Shown piece by piece: positions 26,525-33,338 of a stretch of 51,330 nt of DNA. The stretch's first letter is position 1, and every line of letters begins with the position of its first letter. The DNA is from an uncultured Methylococcaceae bacterium. GTDB lineage: Bacteria; Pseudomonadota; Gammaproteobacteria; Methylococcales; Methylomonadaceae. The stretch covers positions 1-51,330 of the forward strand of contig CAIVQX010000103.1 in NCBI GenBank assembly GCA_903908165.1. The letters are read 5' to 3'. Below the pieces are notes generated by a model. It did no database searches, was not told the origin of the DNA, and saw nothing but the letters and a program-made list of their open reading frames with translations. Position numbers and translations under genes: made by a program.

Positions 26525-26578
26525 ATGGCTATGAAGAAAGGCAAAGGCGGCAAAGGCGGAGGCGGTAAAAAATGCTAG
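26525..26578 (+). CDS. 17-residue Lys/Gly micro-peptide
   Basis: MAMKKGKGGKGGGGKKC is preceded by the near-perfect ribosome site AAGGAGGTGAT at ideal spacing, the strongest in the window. The unit stands alone: TATAAT promoter ~30 bases upstream, efficient terminator ~50 bases downstream. It is highly basic with a single C-terminal Cys. It resembles no enzyme and could bind nucleic acid, membrane or a host protein. It lies in the divergent region between early and late operons. Translation is inferred from the ribosome site; function unknown. Confidence 0.6.
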   Translation: MAMKKGKGGKGGGGKKC

Positions 26579-26624
26579 GTGATTTCTAGCAGGTAAAAAT
26601 ATTTTTATTTGATGTTAAGTTAGA

Positions 26625-26659
26625 AAGCCTGTTGGGTTTAATATCCTACAGGCTTTTTT
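26625..26659 (+). terminator. Rho-independent terminator of the micro-peptide unit
   Basis: AAGCCTGT (26625-26632) pairs with ACAGGCTT (26648-26655), extended by GG/CC inside, and is followed by a T-run ending at 26659. It isolates the micro-peptide transcript from the early operon. Confidence 0.85.
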
Positions 26660-26723
26660 GTGTCTGCAATTTAGCCGCATTAGCTGACCAGTTTTAAGGC
26701 TCAAAGGCAGTGAGTGCGGGAGC

Positions 26724-26751
26724 TTGAAAGGTGATAGCGATTCGATATTAT
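26724..26751 (+). promoter_or_regulatory. Early promoter
   Basis: TTGAAA (26724-26729), 16-bp spacer, TATTAT (26746-26751): a good host-type promoter pointing into the early operon that starts at 26934, leaving a leader of about 175 bases. Confidence 0.55.
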
Positions 26752-26759
26752 CTTAATAA

Positions 26760-26880
26760 AGTGCTTATAAATCAACATCATAGGAAAATATCTAATTTAT
26801 TAAAAAATAATTTTAAATAATAAAGTTAATTAACTTAAATAATTTTGTTGATTAATTAAATTAGATCGAATATTCTGTAA
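26760..26880. other. A+T-rich leader with palindromes
   Basis: About 120 bases almost free of G and C. They hold a 14-bp perfect palindrome AAGTTAATTAACTT (26823-26836) and an outer inverted repeat ATCTAATTTA (26790-26799) / TAAATTAGAT (26857-26866). Possible protein-binding or strand-opening site in the early leader. No gene is seen here. Confidence 0.5.
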
Positions 26881-26933
26881 TCCAGCCAAGAGCTGTGCGC
26901 CAAACAATTTTTTAACTAAACCGGAGAGAGATT

Positions 26934-27155
26934 ATGAAAGCAGACAAAAGTAAATGGGTTCAGAAGATACATGACCACGCAATGGCAAGATATGAAAACG
27001 GCTGGGATTGGATCATAGAGTGCTATCCTCAAGAGGATGTCTTAGAGTTGTTAGATGAAACAGTGAGTACATACGCTCAAGCAATAAAAGAGTTAGGAGA
27101 GTATGTAAAACTAAACAAAGAACAAGAATCAAATGTTTCTTGGGGAGAATGGTAA
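26934..27155 (+). CDS. First early gene, unknown function
   Basis: 73 residues, Trp-rich, starting MKADKSKWVQKIHDHAMARY, with an acidic C-terminal helix. The ribosome site ACCGGAGAGAG is the one shared by most genes of this operon. As promoter-proximal early gene it is a candidate host-takeover factor. The stop overlaps the next ATG by one base. Not recognised. Confidence 0.65.
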   Translation: MKADKSKWVQKIHDHAMARYENGWDWIIECYPQEDVLELLDETVSTYAQAIKELGEYVKLNKEQESNVSWGEW

Positions 27156-27292
27156 TGAAATATTTTATTTTAGATGGTGCGAAAGGATCAGTGGATCAAT
27201 TCAATTTTGTTCGCTGGCTAACAATAGGATGTCATTTAGAGTCGATGCAAGATGGTTGCGCATTGAAAGAAGCAGCATTAAAAGCAAAATAG
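27155..27292 (+). CDS. Small early protein
   Basis: 45 residues (starts MKYFILDGAKGS, ends ALKEAALKAK). Its ATG shares the last base of the previous stop (TAATG), and GGGGAGAATGG lies upstream. Directly after its stop begins the two-hairpin RNA element at 27293. Unknown function. Confidence 0.55.
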   Translation: MKYFILDGAKGSVDQFNFVRWLTIGCHLESMQDGCALKEAALKAK

Positions 27293-27347
27293 TTCAGCGT
27301 GTAACGGCTTACACATTAAGCCGTTATGCAGTGCGCTATTGCACTAC
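27293..27347 (+). ncRNA. Intergenic two-hairpin RNA element, copy 1
   Basis: Starts TTCAGCGTGTA right after a stop codon. Hairpin 1: TAACGGCTT (27302-27310) with AAGCCGTTA (27318-27326). Hairpin 2: AGTGC (27330-27334) with GCACT (27341-27345), loop GCTATT. Copy 2 at 29084 keeps the flanks and loop but changes both stems with compensating bases, which supports a real RNA fold. Confidence 0.7.
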
Positions 27348-27364
27348 TTAACCGGAGAGTACAA

Positions 27365-27550
27365 ATGATTGGTTTGATAATTTTAGATGGTGATTTTGAT
27401 TTTTTCCATATCGAAGATGATATGGATTGGCAACGTGCCGACACCATATTTCATTCTACTTTTTTAGTAGACGGCAATCATACAGGTAGAATTGCGTTGG
27501 ATGATGTCATTGTTTCAGCATTCAAAGCATGGAGAAAAGACAATGTATAA
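27365..27550 (+). CDS. Small acidic early protein
   Basis: 61 residues from ATG 27365, chosen because ACCGGAGAG lies just upstream and after the RNA element. Starts MIGLIILDGDFDFFHIEDD. Acidic, with no Cys. Its end overlaps the start of the gp88-like gene by eight bases. Unknown function. Confidence 0.6.
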   Translation: MIGLIILDGDFDFFHIEDDMDWQRADTIFHSTFLVDGNHTGRIALDDVIVSAFKAWRKDNV

Positions 27551-28145
27551 ACTACACATTACGATGGGTACGGCTAAGATGGAAGGGATTCCATCTTTCA
27601 ACACTGCCGCAACAAAAAACCCTTTCTGCATCAAGATGAACGCCTCAGCGGACAAGTCTTTAATCTGCACTAATTGCTATGCAGTTAACACTGAAAAACG
27701 CTATGTCAATTTGGTCGGAGCGCTGGAGCGCAATAATGATCTTTTTGAGCGCATTCTGCTCGATACAGAGTTACCGCGATTGAATTATGCAATTGCAAGA
27801 TTTGATTCATTTGGCGAAGTTCATAACGCGATCCACGTTTTGAACTATTTTAATATTGCTAGAAAAAATCCAGAGACTACATTTGGATTTTGGACAAAAC
27901 GCAAAGACCTTATTAAAAAGGTATTAAAAATGGTTAGTAAACCAGCTAACGTGATTTTAATTCACTCAAGCGCCAAGAAAAACAAAGCGGATCGTTTGCC
28001 TGCTGGATACGATAAGGTATTTACAGCGCACAAAAAGAGCGATTTAAAGCCTTCTATCACAATCAATTGCAGTAAATCATGTAATGACTGCCGTTTATGC
28101 TACAGCCACAATGATGTGGTGTTTATCAATGAAATAATGAAATAA
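27543..28145 (+). CDS. gp88-like protein
   Basis: 200 residues from ATG 27543. The pattern fits the gp88 family known from mycobacteriophages and other phages: TAKMEGIPSF, NPFCIKM, ICTNCYAV, RFDSFGEVHNAIHVLNYF, NPETTFGFWTKR and the C-terminal CSKSCNDCRLCY. The clustered cysteines suggest a metal or iron-sulphur site; the biochemical role of the family is not established to my knowledge. The start overlaps the preceding gene by eight bases. Confidence 0.8.
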   Translation: MYKLHITMGTAKMEGIPSFNTAATKNPFCIKMNASADKSLICTNCYAVNTEKRYVNLVGALERNNDLFERILLDTELPRLNYAIARFDSFGEVHNAIHVLNYFNIARKNPETTFGFWTKRKDLIKKVLKMVSKPANVILIHSSAKKNKADRLPAGYDKVFTAHKKSDLKPSITINCSKSCNDCRLCYSHNDVVFINEIMK

Positions 28146-28160
28146 GACCGGAGAAATAAA

Positions 28161-28391
28161 ATGAAACTCAATAAAACATACCAAGCGACGTTAGCGGCAC
28201 GTCGCAACACTGGATTAATTCATTCAAGTTGGTCAGTATTCTACAGAGGAGAATACATCTGTGGCGCTGTTTACAATGGCGTGTCAATTGTATCTGTTTG
28301 CTTTCCTTGCGGATTGTTGATGCTAACTAAATCAAAAGACATTGCTAAAAAAGCTATCCGCGCTTACAAAGACGGGAGATTAGAATCATGA
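28161..28391 (+). CDS. Small basic early protein
   Basis: 76 residues, basic, with AARRNTGLIHSSWSVFYRGE and a middle hydrophobic stretch GVSIVSVCFPCGLLML containing a CxxC-like pair. Ribosome site ACCGGAGAAA. Four-base overlap with the next gene. Unknown function. Confidence 0.6.
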   Translation: MKLNKTYQATLAARRNTGLIHSSWSVFYRGEYICGAVYNGVSIVSVCFPCGLLMLTKSKDIAKKAIRAYKDGRLES

Positions 28392-28630
28392 AAATGAAAC
28401 TCGCACACTACAATTTAATGAAACAGGCAATCGCAGAATTGCCACGGGATCAGATGTTAGCATTCAAAGCAAATGATCTAGGTAAAAACAAAGATAAGTT
28501 TTTCGTATGGGGATTGTTCAAAGCCGCCAAGTTGCATTTTACAGCGACAGACTATCTGTATCTGTATCTCGATGATAGTCATATCGAAACGGCTTTAAAA
28601 CGCATTGCAAAAGAATTAGATTATATTTAA
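28388..28630 (+). CDS. Small early protein
   Basis: 80 residues, basic N-terminus (MKMKLAHYNLMKQAIAEL) and Tyr-rich middle (ATDYLYLYLDDSH). It starts within the end of the preceding gene (ATGA), so translation is coupled. Not recognised. Confidence 0.6.
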   Translation: MKMKLAHYNLMKQAIAELPRDQMLAFKANDLGKNKDKFFVWGLFKAAKLHFTATDYLYLYLDDSHIETALKRIAKELDYI

Positions 28631-28646
28631 TAACTGGAGAAACAAA

Positions 28647-28919
28647 ATGAGCTTACAAAATATTAAAAAACTGATTGATAAATTTGAAACAAATCTTTTT
28701 TATAGTCTTGATGACGGAATGAGTGAAGGCAATTTAGTTCACGTTTTACGTTTGCAATTAGATGACGCTCAAAATTCTGATTGGTCGCGTGATGAATTAG
28801 CGGATCATATTTTAAGCGATAGCGATAATTTAGAAGATGAATTACTTGGTTTGAGTGACGCTCAACGCGAAGAATTTAGAGAAATTCAACACGCTATTAT
28901 TAATTATTTTGGAGAATAG
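28647..28919 (+). CDS. Acidic early protein
   Basis: 90 residues, very acidic (WSRDELADHILSDSDNLEDE), mostly helical. Ribosome site ACTGGAGAAA. Such small acidic phage proteins often mimic DNA or bind host nucleic-acid enzymes, but nothing specific shows that here. Confidence 0.6.
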   Translation: MSLQNIKKLIDKFETNLFYSLDDGMSEGNLVHVLRLQLDDAQNSDWSRDELADHILSDSDNLEDELLGLSDAQREEFREIQHAIINYFGE

Positions 28920-28921
28920 AC

Positions 28922-29083
28922 ATGATTACTTATTTACTTGATGACGATACCGTTGTTCGCATTGAAAGCCGAAAAGATATAGGCGACATGGTACACGCAC
29001 AAATATATGATTCTAATAGCGCCTTAATCGACGTTAAAGGGAGGGTAGTCGATATCCTTGAGGATTACGAATACTGGAAATAA
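28922..29083 (+). CDS. Small acidic early protein
   Basis: 53 residues (starts MITYLLDDDTVVRIESRK, ends LEDYEYWK). Ribosome site TTTGGAGAAT overlaps the end of the previous gene. Its stop is followed immediately by the second two-hairpin RNA element. Unknown function. Confidence 0.55.
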   Translation: MITYLLDDDTVVRIESRKDIGDMVHAQIYDSNSALIDVKGRVVDILEDYEYWK

Positions 29084-29137
29084 TTCAGCGTGTAGCGCTT
29101 TAGAATTAGAGCGCTATGCACTGCACTATTGCAGTAA
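29084..29137 (+). ncRNA. Intergenic two-hairpin RNA element, copy 2
   Basis: Begins TTCAGCGTGTA directly after a stop codon, as copy 1 does. Hairpin 1: TAGCGCT (29093-29099) with AGCGCTA (29110-29116). Hairpin 2: ACTGC (29120-29124) with GCAGT (29131-29135), loop ACTATT. Stem bases differ from copy 1 in a compensating way while the loop and flanks are kept. Confidence 0.7.
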
Positions 29138-29166
29138 TACACATTTTAAATTACCGGAGAGCAAAA

Positions 29167-29517
29167 ATGAAATTTATAAAAGAATGGAACGAGTACGTCA
29201 TTGGCTACATTTTGACTTCTGATGACGGTAGAAGTCTAAACGTACAATTTGAAATTAATAGAAATAGCAATCACTCAGAACCTACCGTAATTGCTGTAAT
29301 TGGCGCTGAAGGTGATGAAACGGTTGATGTTTATACTGATGAAGAACAAGAAGAAATAAGAGCTTACATTGTAAATGATGACGACATAAGCATTATAGCT
29401 AAAGCAATGACAACAATAATCTATTCAAATAATTATGACAAAAATATTTGGACAGATTTTTATGGTGTTATGTCTGAAAATGACATACTCGATTTAGCTG
29501 ATACGATTGGTGAATAA
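29167..29517 (+). CDS. Acidic early protein
   Basis: 116 residues from ATG 29167 with ACCGGAGAGC upstream. An in-frame upstream ATG at 29116 would start inside the RNA element and lacks a ribosome site. The protein is acidic and probably alpha/beta, with WNEYVIGYILTSDDGRSLNV and DVYTDEEQEEIRAYIVND. Family not recognised. Confidence 0.6.
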   Translation: MKFIKEWNEYVIGYILTSDDGRSLNVQFEINRNSNHSEPTVIAVIGAEGDETVDVYTDEEQEEIRAYIVNDDDISIIAKAMTTIIYSNNYDKNIWTDFYGVMSENDILDLADTIGE

Positions 29518-29519
29518 AA

Positions 29520-29555
29520 GGCTGTTAACAATAAAGCGCGGTGTAACAGCCGCGC
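29520..29555 (+). ncRNA. Possible H-type pseudoknot between early genes
   Basis: GGCTGTTA (29520-29527) pairs with TAACAGCC (29544-29551), 8 bp. GCGC (29536-29539), inside that loop, pairs with GCGC (29552-29555) just after the stem. The order S1-S2-S1'-S2' is that of an H-type pseudoknot. The competing hairpin is GCGCGG/CCGCGC (29536-29541/29550-29555). It lies between a stop codon and an ACCGGAGA ribosome site. Confidence 0.5.
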
Positions 29556-29581
29556 ACATTTAATTAAACCGGAGATATAAC

Positions 29582-29677
29582 ATGAATACATTTTACGACG
29601 TGGTTGTTGGATCAATTTTGACTACAATTTTCACAGTTATTTTTGTTGCCGAACTGATTGTGATTTGGGGAGAATAA
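29582..29677 (+). CDS. 31-residue single-pass membrane micro-protein
   Basis: Starts MNTFYDVVVGSILTT; nearly the whole chain is one hydrophobic helix ending LIVIWGE. Ribosome site ACCGGAGAT at good spacing. Three bases separate it from the next gene. Probably inserts in the host inner membrane; role unknown. Confidence 0.55.
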   Translation: MNTFYDVVVGSILTTIFTVIFVAELIVIWGE

Positions 29678-29680
29678 GCC

Positions 29681-29932
29681 ATGCTGCTAACATTTGAACA
29701 ATTTAAAGAACAGACTGATCCAAACACAGTGCCGCGTGTTTTTAGAACTAAAGAACTAAATGACACTTTAGCAGTTTGGATATTTTTTGAAAGATATCTA
29801 AAAGAAAATGGACGGTACGAACTTATCGAACCGCTATATCTCAAGAAATTTGAAGTTGGAGTACGATCAAGAGATTACAGCGACGCAGAAATTAGCGAAC
29901 TTTTTAGAATTTTTGAAGAAACCGGAGAATAG
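29681..29932 (+). CDS. Small early protein
   Basis: 83 residues, helical, starting MLLTFEQFKEQTDPNTVPRV, with an acidic C-terminus. GGGGAGAATAAG upstream. Its first residues resemble those of the next gene (LTFEQF versus LTYKQY), hinting at distant paralogy. Unknown function. Confidence 0.6.
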   Translation: MLLTFEQFKEQTDPNTVPRVFRTKELNDTLAVWIFFERYLKENGRYELIEPLYLKKFEVGVRSRDYSDAEISELFRIFEETGE

Positions 29933-29934
29933 AC

Positions 29935-30090
29935 ATGATGCTGACTTACAAACAATACATTCAGTCACTACCTAGCGATTACCTGAAAATGCTGTACGAT
30001 GAAGACATACACCTGTTTCAAGCCTACCGAGAGTATGTTATCGCGTACAAGTCACTAGAAGCAGAATACGGAGAGATTAAGTCATGTTAA
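29935..30090 (+). CDS. Small early protein
   Basis: 51 residues (starts MMLTYKQYIQSLPSDYLK), Tyr-rich, helical. Ribosome site ACCGGAGAAT lies in the end of the previous gene, and the C-terminus overlaps the next gene start by seven bases. Unknown function. Confidence 0.55.
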   Translation: MMLTYKQYIQSLPSDYLKMLYDEDIHLFQAYREYVIAYKSLEAEYGEIKSC

Positions 30091-30494
30091 TACCGCAGAA
30101 AGCAATGAAGGTGAAAGTCCCCAAGGCATTAAAAGTAAACAGGGGACGACCTAAAGTAGATCCAAAGAAAAAGTGTCGCCATTACCAACTATCACTCGCA
30201 GGTGATTTGATAGACTTTATTGAAGGCGCTGGACTTAGATCAAAATCTAAATTCATTAGTATGGCAATCAGAACCGCCATCGAGTTTAAAAAGTATCGCT
30301 CACTGCCTTACGATAGATGTTTAGATTGTGGGTGTGATATGACAGCGCCACTTGACCCAATGGACGGAGCAAAAACCTACGTTGATGAAGATGGTAAAAT
30401 CTTGGACGTGTTTGTTCAATGTGAGGGTTGTGGTGGTCGTGCTGGACATAGGCAATATGATCCGCGAAAACACGGACTAGAACCCGAAGCATAA
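30084..30494 (+). CDS. Putative regulator with RHH-like and zinc-ribbon segments
   Basis: 136 residues. A basic N-terminus (KVNRGRPKVDPKKKCRHYQL) and a segment LSLAGDLIDFIEGAG ... KFISMAIRTAIEF look like a ribbon-helix-helix DNA-binding unit. The C-terminal half has CLDCGCD and CEGCGGR, four Cys suited to one zinc. It is the last gene before the operon terminator and beside the iteron cluster, so it could bind there. DNA binding is inferred, not shown. Confidence 0.55.
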   Translation: MLIPQKAMKVKVPKALKVNRGRPKVDPKKKCRHYQLSLAGDLIDFIEGAGLRSKSKFISMAIRTAIEFKKYRSLPYDRCLDCGCDMTAPLDPMDGAKTYVDEDGKILDVFVQCEGCGGRAGHRQYDPRKHGLEPEA

Positions 30495-30500
30495 AAATAT

Positions 30501-30525
30501 AGCCGGTTTAATCACCGGCTTTTTT
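30501..30525 (+). terminator. Terminator of the first early operon
   Basis: AGCCGGT (30501-30507) pairs with ACCGGCT (30514-30520), then a T-run follows. It closes the plus-strand operon before the iteron region. Confidence 0.88.
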
Positions 30526-30545
30526 GTATCTGCCACAAAATCAAA

Positions 30546-30845
30546 TTGAGACAATGAGACAGGTGAGACATAGCTAAACCTATTTATATATTTTTTACTA
30601 TTAACAATGAAAAACACTAATATTTACCTAAACAAAACTGTTTTACCAATATCATATAATTTATATTTATCTATGTCTCACCTGTCTCAAAATAAATACA
30701 GACCAGAGAAATCAAGGGCTAGAGGGTGAGACATAGTTAAAATTTTACTATGTCTCAGAGACAGAGAACTATGTCTCATTTTCAATTTTGCGCTTTTTTA
30801 AAATGAGACATAGCTGAAAACTTAAATTTTAAAAATGAGACATAG
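30546..30845. repeat. Iteron cluster TGAGACATAG, putative replication origin
   Basis: Seven exact copies of TGAGACATAG: plus at 30564, 30727, 30804 and 30836; minus at 30671-30680, 30748-30757 and 30769-30778. Partial GAGACA copies lie at 30546-30561, 30681-30689 and 30758. The first and second copies extend to a 19-bp inverted repeat (30555-30573 / 30671-30689) around ~100 bases of A+T-rich DNA. Spacings of 21, 21 and 32 bp are close to whole helical turns. The cluster fills a gene-free convergent gap and touches the primase-helicase stop codon. An origin is the best reading; a regulator array is the alternative. Confidence 0.7.
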
Positions 30846-33326
30846 TTAGACTTGTTTATAGTGTTTTTTCACTATCTGCCACACGTCATTCTCATTAGCG
30901 CTGCTCTTGCGCCATAGCGTATGTTTCTTCCTCCCACCGTCAGCCGTCGGGACGTTAAGCCTATCCTGCATCTTTTCATAACCGAGTTGAAGCAAAATGC
31001 GATTAAGCACAGAGGTTTTTGGCAACTTGTTTGCAATAGACGGTTCAAACTCATCAACATTCAATTTGCTCAACAGTGTCACGTCCAAGATAGTTTCATT
31101 AATCACGTCGCAGTGGTAGTGTGCAATCAAGTCTTTCACTTCCTCAGAATCATGCGACACAGAGTATCCGATCATCTTTTCACGCGACAATGTTTTAGGC
31201 GCTCGACCCTTCGGCACAAAGTCCGCGCTAATTTCCCGACGCATAAAGTAGTGGCAAATGGCATCCATGCGACGATCCGTTTCATTAAACAGTTTAACAA
31301 AGTACGCATTGGTTTCATTCTCACCTCCGAGAAGCTCAAACAGATGCTCCTCGCTTTGACAGCGACTATATAAAACACAATAGCGTCTATCCCCCGACGT
31401 AATTGGCAAAGCATCTTGATAATTGGTTAAAAGAAAATACGACGTGAAATTGGGTACGGTGCGTGAATCACAAAACTTTTCTTCGACTTGTATCGTGTCA
31501 TTAGTAATGTATGGTTTCATCCTATCAATAATCGACCATCTGTTATCACCCGATATGCGAATCTCCTCAACGATATTCAGCACCGACCCATACGCCCACC
31601 CGCTAAACGTCCCTTTAGTAAACTGATTAGGATCAAGTTGCGTGGCATTGCTCCCGAGTATCCCCTGCAAAATGCGAGTGAAGTATGTTTTACCGCCACC
31701 TTGCGTACCCTGCAAAAGTATCGCCCAGTTAATACGATCCCCAATCTTTTGCACAATATGCGACATCCAGTCCAGTAGTATCACCCTCTCCTTCGGCTCA
31801 ACGAGCGTGAACTCCAAATGCTTAAGCATCATGTCAATGACCTTCTGACCGTCTTCATCAAGCACTTCACACGGCTCAACACCGCGCTTTTTGTAGGAAT
31901 TGACATACCACAAACCCTCGTGCATAAGCATCGACTCAGCAAGCGGGTAATACATTTTGTCGATAGCTGTTCGCATTTCCCAATCGGTAAGCGCCATAGA
32001 CGATGCGCTTCGCTCCGCTGCGATACACTCATCCATACGATCAAACTTAGCGTTGAACGCTTCGCGCTTGATTGAGTAGTTAAACTTTAAATCGTGGTAT
32101 TCACACGACTTCTCGATAAACACCCAGTCACGAACCCACGAAGGCGACTCAATCACCGTCACACCCTTCTTAGCCGGACACAATTCACGAAAGATTGCGG
32201 CTTTAGTCATCCCTTCACCTTTACCCCATCCGTCAAAGATATCCTGTGCGATCTGCTGGCGTTTAGTGAGCGCCACAACGTGCGCAGGTATCTTGCTAAG
32301 TTTACGACGCAGTTTGTCGTACTCCTCCTCACAGTTCACCTCGCGCCCAACGCCATCGGCTACACTCTCAATCATCTTCTTGGCTTCATCACGGATGACA
32401 ACGCCCACGCTAATACCGCGATCCTTCACCATCTTAATGACTGAAGCAAACGTCAACGGACGCGCTCGCTTGTCACTAGTAAAAGACCGCCACTTGCTTT
32501 CACTTAGCCGAGCGTCGAACTTATCCGAATTAGCTGACCACTCGAACCAGCGCACCTTCCCGTAGTCATTCCCTCTGTATTGATGATGCAGTGCTTGACC
32601 CACCGTGATCCACTTAGCGTAGTCACCTGCTTCATCTGCCATCGCATCAAGATAAGAATCAACCTCCTCGTCGCTGAGTTCTAACGGCTCATGTGCGATA
32701 GCAACTTCAAGAAAGTTATCATCATCAACATCAAACTCCGCATCAAACTCCGACACAGAATTTACCGGTAAACTTACCGGTAAACTTAGCGGTAAATCCA
32801 CATCAACTTCATTGCCATCAAGCACCAGCGTGAAACTCTCATCCCGAAGTTCAGCACTCACACTTGGCATATACATGAATTGAGCAGGCTTGAAAGCACT
32901 CTCATCAATCTTCAAGTCGGTAAGCGTAGCGAACCAGCGCATCACAACCACATACTCGTCACCGGTAATCTCACGAGAGAGTGGTAGTACAATGCGGAAG
33001 CGATAGGCACTAGCACTACTGCGCCAAGTGCTGTAAGCCACAAGTGCAAAACCAAGCATTTCAAGTTCGAAAACAATCTCGTCGTAATCCATCTCGCAAT
33101 CATCAATATCAATAGTGAGAAGCGATCTGCATTCTAAGTTCTCTGTGTTGCGATAACCTTCTTTAAACGACCCACCGCAGAACCAGCCACACTGGTCTTT
33201 GCTTTGCGCTACTTTGTGTTTACCTAATACGCGACACACCGCGTCCCAAGTCACCGTCTTGTTTTCGCATACCGCGCTGTTCTTTTCACCGCGACTAATG
33301 CGGTAGGTTTTATTAGACTCCACCAT
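30846..33326 (-). CDS. Primase-helicase (AEP-like, PriCT-2-like, SF3/VirE-type)
   Basis: 826 residues. The N-terminus has LLTIDIDDCEMDYDE and YSTWRSSASAYRFRIVLPLS, the pattern of an archaeo-eukaryotic-type primase with its acidic metal residues. Residues ~225-315 (EEVDSYLDAMADEAGDYAKW, WFEWSANSDKFD) look like PriCT-2. A C-terminal SF3 helicase of the virulence-associated-E type shows GTQGGGKT (~539-546) and FLLTNYQDALPITSGDRRY. It should prime and unwind at the phage origin, and the iteron cluster starts at its stop codon. It is on the minus strand against the surrounding early genes, 12 bases behind the Cro-like gene. Confidence 0.87.
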   Translation of the reverse strand: MVESNKTYRISRGEKNSAVCENKTVTWDAVCRVLGKHKVAQSKDQCGWFCGGSFKEGYRNTENLECRSLLTIDIDDCEMDYDEIVFELEMLGFALVAYSTWRSSASAYRFRIVLPLSREITGDEYVVVMRWFATLTDLKIDESAFKPAQFMYMPSVSAELRDESFTLVLDGNEVDVDLPLSLPVSLPVNSVSEFDAEFDVDDDNFLEVAIAHEPLELSDEEVDSYLDAMADEAGDYAKWITVGQALHHQYRGNDYGKVRWFEWSANSDKFDARLSESKWRSFTSDKRARPLTFASVIKMVKDRGISVGVVIRDEAKKMIESVADGVGREVNCEEEYDKLRRKLSKIPAHVVALTKRQQIAQDIFDGWGKGEGMTKAAIFRELCPAKKGVTVIESPSWVRDWVFIEKSCEYHDLKFNYSIKREAFNAKFDRMDECIAAERSASSMALTDWEMRTAIDKMYYPLAESMLMHEGLWYVNSYKKRGVEPCEVLDEDGQKVIDMMLKHLEFTLVEPKERVILLDWMSHIVQKIGDRINWAILLQGTQGGGKTYFTRILQGILGSNATQLDPNQFTKGTFSGWAYGSVLNIVEEIRISGDNRWSIIDRMKPYITNDTIQVEEKFCDSRTVPNFTSYFLLTNYQDALPITSGDRRYCVLYSRCQSEEHLFELLGGENETNAYFVKLFNETDRRMDAICHYFMRREISADFVPKGRAPKTLSREKMIGYSVSHDSEEVKDLIAHYHCDVINETILDVTLLSKLNVDEFEPSIANKLPKTSVLNRILLQLGYEKMQDRLNVPTADGGRKKHTLWRKSSANENDVWQIVKKHYKQV
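32761..32796. repeat. Three palindromic 12-mers inside the primase gene
   Basis: TTTACCGGTAAA, then two more copies with a 12-base period (the third carries one change, TAGCGG). They code for a short Leu-Pro-Val/Ser repeat in the linker between primase and PriCT-2-like regions. Could be a simple linker repeat or DNA sites. Confidence 0.7.
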
Positions 33327-33338
33327 GTAAACCTCGAA

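Noticed and set aside
30546-30845. CRISPR or integration repeats
   Set aside because: Repeats are 10 bp, in both orientations, at close to helical spacing, next to a primase gene; iterons fit better.
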